Assembly (NCBI RefSeq): GCF_024294905.1
Contig: NZ_JANCOC010000008.1
Coordinates: 51,769-108,874 of the forward strand
Length of the DNA: 57,106 nt
Source of the DNA: Rothia gullae
GTDB taxonomy: Bacteria > Actinomycetota > Actinomycetes > Actinomycetales > Micrococcaceae
Direction: 5' to 3'
Part shown: piece by piece, positions 8,621 to 17,479 of the stretch
Position numbering within the stretch: position 1 is the first letter of the stretch
Layout of the letters: the number at the start of each line of letters is the position of its first letter
Notes under the pieces: generated by a model
What the model was told of the DNA's origin: nothing
What the model saw: the letters and a program-made list of their open reading frames with translations, nothing else
The model's database searches: none
Program-made: the position numbers and the translations under genes

Positions 8621-10957
8621 ATGTCTACCCCCTCTCTCACCAAGCGCACTTGGGCGTTCTTGGCTTCAGCAACCATCGGCCTCAGCGGCGTCGCTGGTGT
8701 ACCCGTGGCCTTCGCAGCTGGAACCAACTCCCACGTCAGCGCCGGTGAGGTAACCGCAGCTTCAGAGCAGAGCCTGCAGGACGTCACCGTCAACTGGGGT
8801 CTGAAGAAGTCCTTCCGCTCCTACATCAACGGCCGCTTCTCCCAGGGCTCCCAGGAACTGACCGGCGTCACCGCCAACGAAGACGGCTCCTACCACTTCA
8901 CCTCCGCCGAAGGCACCGTAGCCAACGGCGAATACTCGGTCACCTTCACCGGCTCCTCGATTCGTTACACCGCACACCACGGCTTGCTGGAAGTCATCAT
9001 CTCCGACCTCTCCGTCACCATTAAGGACGGCGTGGGCACCGTGCGCGCCAACGTTCAGTCACGCCCCTACAACGGCAACACCACCCCAAACAACCTGGTC
9101 GAAACCAAGAACATGACCATCGGCACTTTCAACGCCTCCGGCCTGAAGGTTGAGGGTAACACCATCACCCTGCCCAGCGTTGACAAGGAAAACGGCACCC
9201 GCGTCAAGCTTTCCGAAGAAGCAACCGGCACCTTCGCGGGCTTCTACAAGGCAGGTCAGGAGCTGGATGCCCTCAGCTTCTCCGCAACCATCGTGACCAA
9301 GGAAGCACCCGCGCCGAGCCCTGAACCCAGCACCAAGCCGACTGCTACGCCGACCGCCAAGCCGACTGCTGCGCCGACCAGCGAGGCGCCCAAGCCCGCC
9401 GAGCCCACTTCTGCGGCACCGAGCGCAGCTCCCACCTCCGCGGCACCCTCCTCCCCCGCCGCAACCACCGAGCCCAAGCGTGAAGAAAAGGTCACCGGCA
9501 ACGTCGTCGAGTCCGGCACCCTCAGCTGGGATATTCGTAAGTCCTTCCTGAAGTACCTGACCAGCTTCGCGCACGGCTCCGTGAACGTTGAGGGCATGGA
9601 GAAGACCGCAGCTGGCGGCTTCAAGTACACTCAGGCATCCGGCGTGTACAACCCCGAGACCAAGACCGGTCAGATTAACTTCGCGGGCACCGCAGAGTTC
9701 ACCGGCCACAACGGTCAGCTCAAGAGCACCATCAAGAACATGCGCCTGGTCGTCGTCAACGGTAAGGGCACCCTGGTCGCTGATGTTGACGCACTGACCC
9801 GCGACGGTAAGTCCGTTTCCAAGACCGGTCTGGTTATCGCTGAGGTGGACCTCTCCGGCGCGAGCGTGAAGGACAGCGTTTTCTCCGCACAGAACGCAGC
9901 AGTCGCGCTCACCGCTGAAGGTTCCGACGTGCTCTTCGCCGGCCAGTACCGCGGTGCCGACAACGCCATGGCGCCGCTGAGCTTCTCTGTAAAGCTCAGC
10001 GAGCAGACCGCGGAGAACACCGTTGAGGTTCCCCGCGTCACTGAGAGCAAGTCCTCCGATAACAAGGGTTCTGAGAACGGCTCCTCTGATAACAGCTCCT
10101 CGAACTCCTCCGGTAACTCCGGCGCTAACGGCTCCGGTTCTGGTGGTTCGGCAGGCACCTCCGGCAGCGTTTCTAACGGCGGTTCCTCCTCGAACGGTTC
10201 TGTCAGCAGCAACCCGGCACAGCCTGTCTGCGTACCAGTTACCCGCACCCGCGAGGTGCAGGATCAGGATGCATCCGACGGCACCATTAAGAGCGCAAAC
10301 CTTGGCTGGGGCGTGCGTGATTCCTTCCGCAACTACGTGCGCGGCGGCATCGCGAACGGTAGCTGGGAGCTAAACGGCACCTCCTACTCTTCGGATGCGT
10401 TCAACTGGTCTAACGGCACCGGCACCTTCAAGGGCGGTAAGGGTTCCATCTCCTTCAGCGGTTCAGTTCGTTTCACCGGTCACCACGGCATTCTGGACAC
10501 CACCATTGCGAACCCGCGCCTTGAGATTAACGGCAATTCCGGCACTCTCTACGCGACCATAAACAGCAATGACCCCTCCGGCAAGGCAACTAACTACGGT
10601 GAGGTGGCACTGCTGAAGGTGGATCTTTCGGGTCTGCAGAGCTCCGCTGACGCTGTGAGCGTCAACGGTGCGGCAACCACCCTGACCGCTGAGGGTGCGA
10701 AGGCTTTCGCTGGCTTCTACGACGCCGGTAAGGACATGGCTCCGCTGAGCTTCTCCGCGGCGATTAACGGCGCGAAGACCACCACCAAGACTGTGTCCGA
10801 GACCGTCTACGAGGGTGAGGGTTGCGACCCGGTCACCGGCAAGCCTCTGGCTTCCACCGGTGCCTCCGGTGTTGAGGGCACCCTGGTTGCAGGCTTCATC
10901 GCTGTTGCAGCCGGCGCGAGTACCGTCGTGTACACTCGCCGCCGCAAGAAGGCATAA
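8621..10957 (+). CDS. htaA: HtaA-type haem-binding surface protein, three HtaA domains, LASTG anchor
   Basis: Extracellular haem receptor that would take haem from haemoglobin and pass it to HmuT. The 778 residues comprise a signal peptide (cleavage near VAFA-AG, residue ~32), HtaA domain 1 (~55-228), a Pro/Thr/Ala linker, domain 2 (~310-470), a Ser/Asn/Gly linker, domain 3 (~570-730) and a C-terminal sorting region: LASTG, hydrophobic helix, then RRRKKA. Each domain keeps the residues that ligate haem in Corynebacterium HtaA: Tyr in SFRSY, SFLKY and SFRNY; His in AHHG, GHNG and GHHG; Tyr in GFYKAG, GQYRGA and GFYDAG. ATG 8621 has AAGGAG 9 nt upstream; the 14 extra residues from 8579 would spoil the signal peptide. 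LASTG departs from LPXTG, so sortase use is inferred. Confidence 0.92.
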   Translation: MSTPSLTKRTWAFLASATIGLSGVAGVPVAFAAGTNSHVSAGEVTAASEQSLQDVTVNWGLKKSFRSYINGRFSQGSQELTGVTANEDGSYHFTSAEGTVANGEYSVTFTGSSIRYTAHHGLLEVIISDLSVTIKDGVGTVRANVQSRPYNGNTTPNNLVETKNMTIGTFNASGLKVEGNTITLPSVDKENGTRVKLSEEATGTFAGFYKAGQELDALSFSATIVTKEAPAPSPEPSTKPTATPTAKPTAAPTSEAPKPAEPTSAAPSAAPTSAAPSSPAATTEPKREEKVTGNVVESGTLSWDIRKSFLKYLTSFAHGSVNVEGMEKTAAGGFKYTQASGVYNPETKTGQINFAGTAEFTGHNGQLKSTIKNMRLVVVNGKGTLVADVDALTRDGKSVSKTGLVIAEVDLSGASVKDSVFSAQNAAVALTAEGSDVLFAGQYRGADNAMAPLSFSVKLSEQTAENTVEVPRVTESKSSDNKGSENGSSDNSSSNSSGNSGANGSGSGGSAGTSGSVSNGGSSSNGSVSSNPAQPVCVPVTRTREVQDQDASDGTIKSANLGWGVRDSFRNYVRGGIANGSWELNGTSYSSDAFNWSNGTGTFKGGKGSISFSGSVRFTGHHGILDTTIANPRLEINGNSGTLYATINSNDPSGKATNYGEVALLKVDLSGLQSSADAVSVNGAATTLTAEGAKAFAGFYDAGKDMAPLSFSAAINGAKTTTKTVSETVYEGEGCDPVTGKPLASTGASGVEGTLVAGFIAVAAGASTVVYTRRRKKA

Positions 10958-11040
10958 CGGCCCCTCACGAGGATGCCCACGCTGCCGGCTCGCCCGTGAG
11001 ACTCAACCATAAGGTTCACCGGTGAGCCGACACGGCCCGT

Positions 11041-11071
11041 GCGGGGGTGCAGATTTTCACTGCACCCCCGC
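11041..11071 (+). promoter_or_regulatory. Perfect 11-bp stem-loop between htaA and hmuT
   Basis: GCGGGGGTGCA and TGCACCCCCGC flank a 9-nt loop. No U-tract follows, so it is not a classical terminator. It may stabilise the upstream htaA message or partly attenuate hmuTUV. This is inference from structure only. Confidence 0.55.
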
Positions 11072-11141
11072 TTCAGGTGCCAGGTTTTGCCCCGGCTCCT
11101 ACCCCAGTTTTTCTAGCTCCCTTTTTCTCTGTGAGACTACG

Positions 11142-12305
11142 ATGTTTTCTTCCCTTTCTTCTTCTAGCCTGAACCGCCGCGATGCAGTGAAGTATGCGGC
11201 GTTCTCCATCACTTCCGCGTTCCTGCTGAGCTCTTGCGGTGTGGGTACTCAGAACCCGGCCGCTTCTTCAAGCACTTCGCAGGCTGTGGTGGATGAGCAG
11301 AGCACCCGCACCGTTTTGGAGAACCTTGCCGATCAGCTGCGTTCTTCTATTGCCCCTAATCAGAAGGCTCTGCGCGGCCCCAATAGCGCCGCAGATACCC
11401 CCGAAATTCAGCCGATGGTCGATACCCCGACTCCGGCTTTCCCCGTGACGTTCAAGGATTTCAACGGCGCCGAGGTGACCGTTAAGTCCGCTGACCGCGT
11501 GCTGGCACTGGACCTGTACGGCACTCTGGCTCAGCAGATGATTGCGCTGGGCCTGGGCGGTCGTCTGGTTGGCCGTGTCACCTCCTCGACGGAGCAGTCG
11601 CTGGCTCATCTGCCGCTGGTGACCCAGAACGGTCACGACCTGAACGCTGAGGCGATTCTGGCGACCTCCCCGGACCTGGTGCTGTGGGATAAGAGCAACG
11701 GCCCGATTGAGATTGTGGATCAGCTGCGCGCAGCGGGCGTGACCGTGGTGGTCTTCGATCATGAGCGTCGTATGGATAAGATCATTCCGCAGCTCAAGGC
11801 TGTTGCACAGGCGCTGGGTGTTCCGGAGGCGGGCGAGCAGGTTGCTGCCCGCGTGCAGAAGGACCTGGATTATGCCCTGCAGGTGCTCAAGGACGTCGCC
11901 CCGAAGGGTGAGCAGCAGGTGTCGTTCGCGTTCCTATACGTGCGCGGTACCGCTGGCGTATTCTTCGTACTCGGCAAGGGTTCGGGTGCTGACGATTTGA
12001 TTCAGGCTATTGGCGGCAAGGATGTGGCGTCTGAGCAGAACGCGACGAATATCATTCCGGCGACCAGTGAGGCGCTAGTGAAGCTGAACCCGGACGTCAT
12101 TCTGACCATGAGCGGCGGCATTAAGTCCACCGGCGGTTTGGATGGTTTCTTGGCTCGCCCGGGTGTGGGTGAGACGAATGCCGGTAAGAATAAGCGCATT
12201 ATCGATATGAGTGACGGTCAGATTCTGTCCTATGGCCCGAATACTCCGGCGGTTTTGCTGTCGCTGGCTAAGGCTGCGTACTCCACTCCTGCGGGGGGCC
12301 AGTAG
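11142..12305 (+). CDS. hmuT: Haem ABC transporter substrate-binding lipoprotein
   Basis: Haem receptor lipoprotein that feeds the HmuUV importer. The 387-residue product has a lipoprotein signal with lipobox LLSSC (Cys about residue 31) after an N-terminal Ser-rich stretch containing NRRDAVKYAAF, a possible twin-arginine pattern. The mature part is a PF01497-type fold (VLALDLYGTLAQQMIALGLGGRLVG, then AILATSPDLVLWDKSN). A His in QSLAHLPLVT and a Tyr in FAFLYVRGTAG are in the right regions to be the His/Tyr haem ligands known from Corynebacterium HmuT. The ATG at 11142 places the signal correctly; the 11022 alternative would add 40 unrelated residues. It ends in TAG overlapping the hmuU GTG by one base. 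Confidence 0.92.
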   Translation: MFSSLSSSSLNRRDAVKYAAFSITSAFLLSSCGVGTQNPAASSSTSQAVVDEQSTRTVLENLADQLRSSIAPNQKALRGPNSAADTPEIQPMVDTPTPAFPVTFKDFNGAEVTVKSADRVLALDLYGTLAQQMIALGLGGRLVGRVTSSTEQSLAHLPLVTQNGHDLNAEAILATSPDLVLWDKSNGPIEIVDQLRAAGVTVVVFDHERRMDKIIPQLKAVAQALGVPEAGEQVAARVQKDLDYALQVLKDVAPKGEQQVSFAFLYVRGTAGVFFVLGKGSGADDLIQAIGGKDVASEQNATNIIPATSEALVKLNPDVILTMSGGIKSTGGLDGFLARPGVGETNAGKNKRIIDMSDGQILSYGPNTPAVLLSLAKAAYSTPAGGQ

Positions 12306-13384
12306 TGGCTGCTGTGAAGAGTGCGGCGGGTGCGCGGGATTATCGTGCTTCGCGTCGGCGCCGTGCCGGTCTGACGTTTACGTTTTTGGCGGTGGCACTG
12401 TGCGTTGTGATGGTGCTCTCTGCGGGTTTGGGTCAGTACAATATCCCGATTGATCAGGTGGTTGCTTCTATGGGCCGCCATCTGGGTCTTGCACCGGAGA
12501 ACCCGACGATGCAGCTGGCGGATAGCACTCTGTGGAATATCCGTTTCCCGCGTGTGCTGTTGGGTGTGCTGGTGGGTGCCGCATTGGGTACTTCCGGCGC
12601 GGTGATGCAGTCGGTGTTTGGTAACCCGTTGGCTGAGCCGGGCGTGATTGGTGTTTCCTCGGGTGCGGCTGTTGGCGCGTGTTTGTCGATTGTGTTGAAC
12701 CTGCAGTTCTTCGGTATTTTCACGACTCCTGCATTCGCGTTTGTGGGTGCGTTGGCAGCTACTGCGCTGGTGTATTTCCTGTCGCGTTCTTCGGGTCGTG
12801 CGAAGGTCCTGTCGATGATTTTGACGGGTATTGCGGTGACCGCGGTGGCGAATGCGATTATTGCGTTCCTCATGTTTATTGCTGATACGACGAGCCGAGA
12901 TCAGATTGTGTTCTGGCAGATGGGTTCGCTGAACGGTTCCACGTGGAAGGCTGTGGCGAGCGTGTGGCCGGTTATTCTGATCGGCTTGGTGGCGTGTTTT
13001 GTGATGGCTTCTTCGCTGGATGTTCTGGCGTTGGGTGAGCGTGCGGCGCAGCATTCGGGCGTGAACGTGGAACGTCTGCGTGCAGTGTCTATTGCGGCGA
13101 CGGCTTTGTTGACGGGTGCTGCGGTGGCGTATGCGGGCATTATTGCGTTTATTGGTCTGATTATTCCTCACCTGTTGCGCATGATTTTGGGTCCGTCGAA
13201 TCGTGTGTTGTTGCCGGCTTCGGCATTGGGTGGTGCCTTGTTGATTGCGCTGTCTGATTTGGGTGCGCGTACGCTGGTGCCTTTTGCTGATTTGCCGATT
13301 GGTATTTTTACGGCTTTGGTGGGCGGCCCGACGTTCTTCGTGTTGTTGCGTCGTTCCCTGGGTCAGGGCGGAGGTGCTTCGTGA
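12305..13384 (+). CDS. hmuU: Haem ABC transporter permease (FecCD family)
   Basis: Integral membrane part of the haem importer, 359 residues with about ten hydrophobic helices. The FecCD hallmark GNPLAEPGVIGVSSGAAVGA-type loop is present near residues 100-120, as are GIIAFIGLIIPHLLR and the C-terminal LPIGIFTALVGGPTFFVLL. It starts with GTG, one base inside the hmuT stop codon, and ends in a 4-bp overlap with hmuV, so the three genes are translationally coupled. Confidence 0.93.
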   Translation: MAAVKSAAGARDYRASRRRRAGLTFTFLAVALCVVMVLSAGLGQYNIPIDQVVASMGRHLGLAPENPTMQLADSTLWNIRFPRVLLGVLVGAALGTSGAVMQSVFGNPLAEPGVIGVSSGAAVGACLSIVLNLQFFGIFTTPAFAFVGALAATALVYFLSRSSGRAKVLSMILTGIAVTAVANAIIAFLMFIADTTSRDQIVFWQMGSLNGSTWKAVASVWPVILIGLVACFVMASSLDVLALGERAAQHSGVNVERLRAVSIAATALLTGAAVAYAGIIAFIGLIIPHLLRMILGPSNRVLLPASALGGALLIALSDLGARTLVPFADLPIGIFTALVGGPTFFVLLRRSLGQGGGAS

Positions 13385-14151
13385 GTGAGTTGTTGAGCCT
13401 GTCCGGTGTGTGTTTTAACGCTGGTGGGCGTCAGATTTTGAATGATGTGTCTCTGTCGGTTGCTGCGGGCGAGGTTGTGTCGCTGATTGGCCCTAATGGT
13501 GCCGGTAAGTCAACTCTGTTGGGTGTGATTGCTGGTGATATTGCGCCCAGTAGTGGTGAGATTCTGTTGGATGGCACCCCTTTGGGTTCGATTCATGCCC
13601 GTCAGATGGCGCGTCAGCGTGCGATGCTACTGCAGAAGTTGAACGTGGCATTTTCGTACACGGTGCATGAGGTAGTTCAGATGGGTCGTACCCCGTGGAA
13701 GGGTACGGAGCGCGCTGAAGAGGATGACGCCGTGGTTGCTTCGATGATGGAGCGTACGTCGGTGACTCATTTGTCGGATCGCGATATTACGACTCTGTCC
13801 GGTGGTGAGAGTGGTCGTGCGCATTTGGCGCGTGTGTTTGCTCAGCAGACTCCGCTGATTCTTTTGGATGAGCCGACTGCGGCGTTGGATATTACCCATC
13901 AGGAGCAGACGTTGCGGGTGAGCCGTGAGTTGGCTGCTGAGGGTGCTGCGGTGTTGACGGTGCTTCATGACTTGGATGTGGCGGCTGCGTATTCTGACCG
14001 TATGGTGTTGTTGCGTGGTGGTGAGGTGGTTGCTTCGGGCACCCCTGAGCAGGTGTGTTCGGCGGAGTTGTTGTCTGAGGTGTATCAGCATCCGATTGAG
14101 GTGTTGAGGCATCCGGTGACGAATCGTTTGTTGATTCTGCCGGAGCGTTGA
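13381..14151 (+). CDS. hmuV: Haem ABC transporter ATP-binding protein
   Basis: ATPase that drives haem import through HmuU. 256 residues with Walker A GPNGAGKST (about 38-46), Q-loop region LLQKLN, signature LSGGE in TTLSGGESGRAHLARVF, Walker B LILLDEPTAALD and the switch His in VLHDLD. It starts at GTG 13381 within the end of hmuU. The signature reads LSGGE rather than LSGGQ, a variant also seen in other haem ATPases. Confidence 0.94.
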   Translation: MSELLSLSGVCFNAGGRQILNDVSLSVAAGEVVSLIGPNGAGKSTLLGVIAGDIAPSSGEILLDGTPLGSIHARQMARQRAMLLQKLNVAFSYTVHEVVQMGRTPWKGTERAEEDDAVVASMMERTSVTHLSDRDITTLSGGESGRAHLARVFAQQTPLILLDEPTAALDITHQEQTLRVSRELAAEGAAVLTVLHDLDVAAAYSDRMVLLRGGEVVASGTPEQVCSAELLSEVYQHPIEVLRHPVTNRLLILPER

Positions 14152-14240
14152 TTCTGCTGATGCGCTGATTTTATGGGGTGTTAGCGAACCATCCCGCAAA
14201 CACTTTCCATATCAAAATATGCCAGTATGAGCATATATTA

Positions 14241-14299
14241 AATCTCCGTTCTGGAATGGCTGTAAATATTAGTTCATTACAGGGCGGAGATTATCTTTA
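14241..14299 (+). terminator. Branched stem-loop, possible terminator of hmuTUV
   Basis: AATCTCCG pairs with CGGAGATT across ~36 nt. An inner stem CTGTAA/TTACAG lies within, and the outer arm is followed by ATCTTTAT. It sits 90 nt after hmuV. The U-rich tail is weak, so the terminator role is tentative. Confidence 0.45.
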
Positions 14300-14337
14300 T
14301 CCCCTCCTGCACGGATACACTGAAAGGTAGTGTCCGC

Positions 14338-14365
14338 AATGCTGAACTCTATTCAGTTCAGCATT
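14338..14365 (+). promoter_or_regulatory. 11-bp perfect inverted repeat at the 5' end of the P-type ATPase transcript
   Basis: AATGCTGAACT and AGTTCAGCATT are separated by 6 nt (CTATTC). A TACACT -10 candidate precedes it by about 20 nt, so the repeat would lie at the very start of the mRNA leader, either as an operator or as a 5' stabilising stem-loop. It ends 27 nt before the ATG at 14393. Confidence 0.55.
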
Positions 14366-14392
14366 CCATCCATTCGAGAAAGAGACCCCCGC

Positions 14393-16951
14393 ATGGATCC
14401 TCAGCAGAAAACGGCAACGCCTGCCGTTGCCGGCTACATTCCCGAATATTCTGAAACACCGCATAGCGGATCTTTCGATATTGCCCAGCACGGTTTGAGC
14501 AGCGATGATGTTGCTCGCCTGACTGCTGAGGGTAGGGTCAATACCCAGAATAATAAATCTTCTCGCACGCTGTGGAGCATTATGCGTGCGCACCTGTTCA
14601 CGGTCTTCAACTTTGTGTTGGGTGCCTGTGGTGCCGTGGTGATCATGTACCAGCGTTGGGCTGATCTGCTCTTTCTGGCGGCTGTTATCGCTAACGTGGT
14701 GATTGGTTTTATGCAGGAGTACAAGGCAAAGCTTGAGCTGGATCGCATCTCCCTGCTGGACCGTTCCCCCGCTACTGCCGTGCGTGACGGTAAGAGCGTT
14801 GAGGTTCCGATGGAGCAGCTGGTTGAGGGTGACGTTGTCATCCTCAAGCGCGGCGATCAGGTTCCGGCGGATGCTGTTGTGCTCACCTCCGATTCTTTGG
14901 AGCTGGACGAGTCCCTGCTAACCGGTGAGAATGACCCAATTGCTAAGCGCCCCGGCGATATGGTGCTGTCGGCGTCGAGTGTGCTGGGTGGTACCGGCCG
15001 AGTCCTGCTCTCTCACGTGGGTGCGAATTCTCGTGCAAGCAAGATTTCTGATGAGGCGCGTCAGTTCTCGCGTATTCAGTCTGAGCTGCGTGATGCGCTG
15101 AACCGTGTGGTCCGCTGGATTACGGTGGGTCTTGCGGTCATTATTCCTGTTGTGTCGTGGGGTCAGATTCAGGCGGCTGGTGGCCTGGAGACCGTGCAGC
15201 AGAACCACCTGTGGGAGCAGGTTTCTATTGCTGTGGTGTCCTCGGTTGCTTCGATGATTCCGCAGGGTCTGGCGCTGATGACTACTCTGGCGTTTGCGGC
15301 GGCGGCTGTGGCGCTGGGTCGTAAGCACAACATCCTGGTGCAGGAGCAGCCTGCGGTTGAGGTTCTGGCTCGTGTGGATGTGGTCTGTTTCGATAAGACC
15401 GGCACCCTGACTGAGGGTGGCGTAATTTTTGATTCGGTGCGCCCGCTGGACACCGTTGCTGAGGCTGAGGGCCCGGATGCTGACTCAGCGGAACACACTT
15501 CTTGGCGTGCGTCTCTGCCTGCCGGCTGGGATGAGGCACTGGCATGGTTTGGTCACGATGAGAACGCGAACCCGACCGCTGCGGCTCTGACCGGTGGCTT
15601 CCCGGATGCTTCGTCGGCGTCGGTGAGCGGTATTGTGCCGTTCTCGTCGGCCCTGCGTTTTAGCGCGATTGAATTCAAGGATTCGGGTGCGTGGCTTCTG
15701 GGCGCTCCGGAGGCGCTTCTCACCAAGGGTAGCGCTGAGCGTGAGCGTGCCGCTGAGCTGGCGGCGCTGGGTCTGCGCACGATGGTTTTGGCGCATGCTT
15801 CTGCGGTGGTTCGCAATGAGAAGGATGAGCCGATCCAGAAGATCCCGTCCGATGCTACCCCGGTTCTGTTCGTGATTTTCCGTGAGAATGTGCGTGCGGA
15901 TGCACCTCAGATTGTGGAGTATTTCCACCGTCAGGGTGTGACTTTGAAGGTCTTCTCGGGTGATAATCCGTTCACTGTGGCTGCGGCTGCGAAGACCGCG
16001 GGCATGGATACGTCTGCGGGCGCGGTTGATGCTTCGACTCTGCCTGAGGACGGTCCGGAGCTTGCGGAGGCTGCGGCTACTCACAATATTTTCGGTCGTG
16101 TCTCGCCCGAGCAGAAGAAGAACATGGTGATTGCCCTGAAGGAGCGCGGCCACGTGGTGGCGATGACCGGTGACGGCATTAATGACGCTCTGGCGCTTAA
16201 GCATGCAAGCTTGGGTATTGCGATGGGTAACGCTGCTCCGGCGACGAAGGCTGTTTCTCGTCTGGTTCTTCTGGACGGTAAGTTCTCGTCTCTACCGGCT
16301 GCGTTGGAGCAGGGCCGTCAGGTCATTACGAACATTGAGATGGTGGCGAACCTGTTCTTGACGAAGACTGGCTTCGCGATTCTTCTGGGTGTTCTGTTCA
16401 GTATTTTTGGTTTGACCTTCCCGTTCTTGCCGCGTCAGTACTCGACTGCGGACTTCTTGATTGTGGGTGCGTCGTCCTTCGCATTGACTCTGTTGCCGAA
16501 TTCGCGCCGTTATGTGCCGGGCTTCTTGCGCCGCGTGCTGAATTACACGGTTCCGAACTCGATTATTGTGGTTGCGATGCTGTTGGCGGTGACGTTCACG
16601 GCTCGCGGCATGGGTGTTGAGGATATCCGTCAGGTTCAGACGGCTTCGTTCATTACCCTGGTGATGATGGGTCTGTGGAACTTGGCTGCGGTTGCTCGTC
16701 CGTTCAACCGTGCTCGTGTTCTGCTGTTTGGTGCGTTGCTTGCGGTGTTCTTCGCGGCGTTGTTCGTGCCGATTCTGGTGGAGTACCACCAGTTCGTTAC
16801 TGTGCTTCCGCATCTGCTGTGGACGGCTCTGGGCGCCGGTGCTCTGGGTGCCGTGCTGATTGAGGTGAATGCGCATCGTAATCGCCGTTGGCAGAAGCGT
16901 AATTACCCTGAGCTGGAGGTTGCTCCGCTGAATTTCTTCCCGGCTAAGTAG
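14393..16951 (+). CDS. Cation-translocating P-type ATPase, CtpE-like
   Basis: Membrane pump of the P-type ATPase superfamily, 852 residues. Motifs: TGES-type actuator loop as LLTGENDPI, phosphorylation site CFDKTGTLT, KGS-like nucleotide-binding segment LLTKGSAE, and hinge MTGDGINDALALKHA. Helix 4 reads SMIPQGLALM, followed by a conserved ILVQEQPAVEVLARVDVVC block that closely resembles mycobacterial CtpE, a calcium-linked transporter. The classic PEGL is PQGL here, and no N-terminal heavy-metal CxxC domain is present, arguing against copper, zinc or cadmium export. Substrate Ca2+ is inference. ATG 14393 is chosen because the earlier GTG 14330 or ATG 14339 would put an 11-bp inverted repeat into the coding region. 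A purine-rich GAGAAAGAGA precedes 14393. Confidence 0.85.
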   Translation: MDPQQKTATPAVAGYIPEYSETPHSGSFDIAQHGLSSDDVARLTAEGRVNTQNNKSSRTLWSIMRAHLFTVFNFVLGACGAVVIMYQRWADLLFLAAVIANVVIGFMQEYKAKLELDRISLLDRSPATAVRDGKSVEVPMEQLVEGDVVILKRGDQVPADAVVLTSDSLELDESLLTGENDPIAKRPGDMVLSASSVLGGTGRVLLSHVGANSRASKISDEARQFSRIQSELRDALNRVVRWITVGLAVIIPVVSWGQIQAAGGLETVQQNHLWEQVSIAVVSSVASMIPQGLALMTTLAFAAAAVALGRKHNILVQEQPAVEVLARVDVVCFDKTGTLTEGGVIFDSVRPLDTVAEAEGPDADSAEHTSWRASLPAGWDEALAWFGHDENANPTAAALTGGFPDASSASVSGIVPFSSALRFSAIEFKDSGAWLLGAPEALLTKGSAERERAAELAALGLRTMVLAHASAVVRNEKDEPIQKIPSDATPVLFVIFRENVRADAPQIVEYFHRQGVTLKVFSGDNPFTVAAAAKTAGMDTSAGAVDASTLPEDGPELAEAAATHNIFGRVSPEQKKNMVIALKERGHVVAMTGDGINDALALKHASLGIAMGNAAPATKAVSRLVLLDGKFSSLPAALEQGRQVITNIEMVANLFLTKTGFAILLGVLFSIFGLTFPFLPRQYSTADFLIVGASSFALTLLPNSRRYVPGFLRRVLNYTVPNSIIVVAMLLAVTFTARGMGVEDIRQVQTASFITLVMMGLWNLAAVARPFNRARVLLFGALLAVFFAALFVPILVEYHQFVTVLPHLLWTALGAGALGAVLIEVNAHRNRRWQKRNYPELEVAPLNFFPAK

Positions 16952-16984
16952 TTAGTTGGAAAGGTAGCTGCTTCGGTAGCGCGT

Positions 16985-17017
16985 GGGCCCCGTATCCTGT
17001 GGATGCGGGGCCCTTTC
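16985..17017 (+). terminator. Stem-loop terminator after the P-type ATPase
   Basis: GGGCCCCGTATCC pairs with GGATGCGGGGCCC across a 3-nt loop, with one G-U pair, and is followed by TTTCGTGTCTT. Confidence 0.85.
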
Positions 17018-17214
17018 GTGTCTTGGCAAGCATCCCCTCCGTAGTGTTCCGGAACCAGCCGGAGTACTCCTACTAACAGCACCGAGGGTGTGTCTTAGCT
17101 ATCACTTGGGTGAAACATTTAACAGCTTCTGATAGCTTTTGCCTCTCACCTTGCTCTTATCCTGGGAAAACCCTTAGAGTTACAGGGAACTATTTGAGAA
17201 GGGAAACCTTCTTC

Positions 17215-17251
17215 AGGGTTGTTACTGGTTTGGCAGGCAAGACCTGAGTTA
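17215..17251 (+). promoter_or_regulatory. RAT: BglG/LicT-type ribonucleic antiterminator site
   Basis: The segment GGGTTGTTACTGG, then TTTGGCAGGCAAGACCTGA, closely follows the RAT consensus of the E. coli bgl leader (GGATTGTTACTGCATTCGCAGGCAAAACCTGA). In that system a dimeric BglG/LicT protein binds the RAT hairpin and prevents an overlapping terminator from forming. The element lies 229 nt upstream of the PTS gene, as expected. I see no BglG-family gene in this window. Confidence 0.85.
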
Positions 17252-17378
17252 CTCAACACCGTATGGGACGGCAGCATATATCTGCCGAGAATCCCCTCTA
17301 TTTGCTGTACCGAAGCTCCATAGCGAGTACGAGTGTAGTGCTTCCGGTGGTCGAGAGACTCGGGTCTTTTGTGTTTCC
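17239..17378 (+). terminator. Terminator overlapping the RAT (attenuator of the PTS gene)
   Basis: The 3' part of the RAT (AAGACCTGAG, 17239-17248) can pair with CTCGGGTCTT (17359-17368), one pair being G-U, and this is followed by TTGTGTTTCC. The roughly 110 nt between contain smaller hairpins, including CGGCAG/CTGCCG at 17269-17287. Mutual exclusion with the RAT hairpin is the standard bgl mechanism. The unusually long loop makes this assignment less certain than the RAT itself. Confidence 0.55.
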
Positions 17379-17479
17379 TGGCCGTGTTTTCCGAGGCTTT
17401 TTCGGCTACCGCAACGTCAGGTAGGCACAGCCTCCGGCAGCAACCGTATAGACATTGACCGCATATCTAAGGAAGTATC

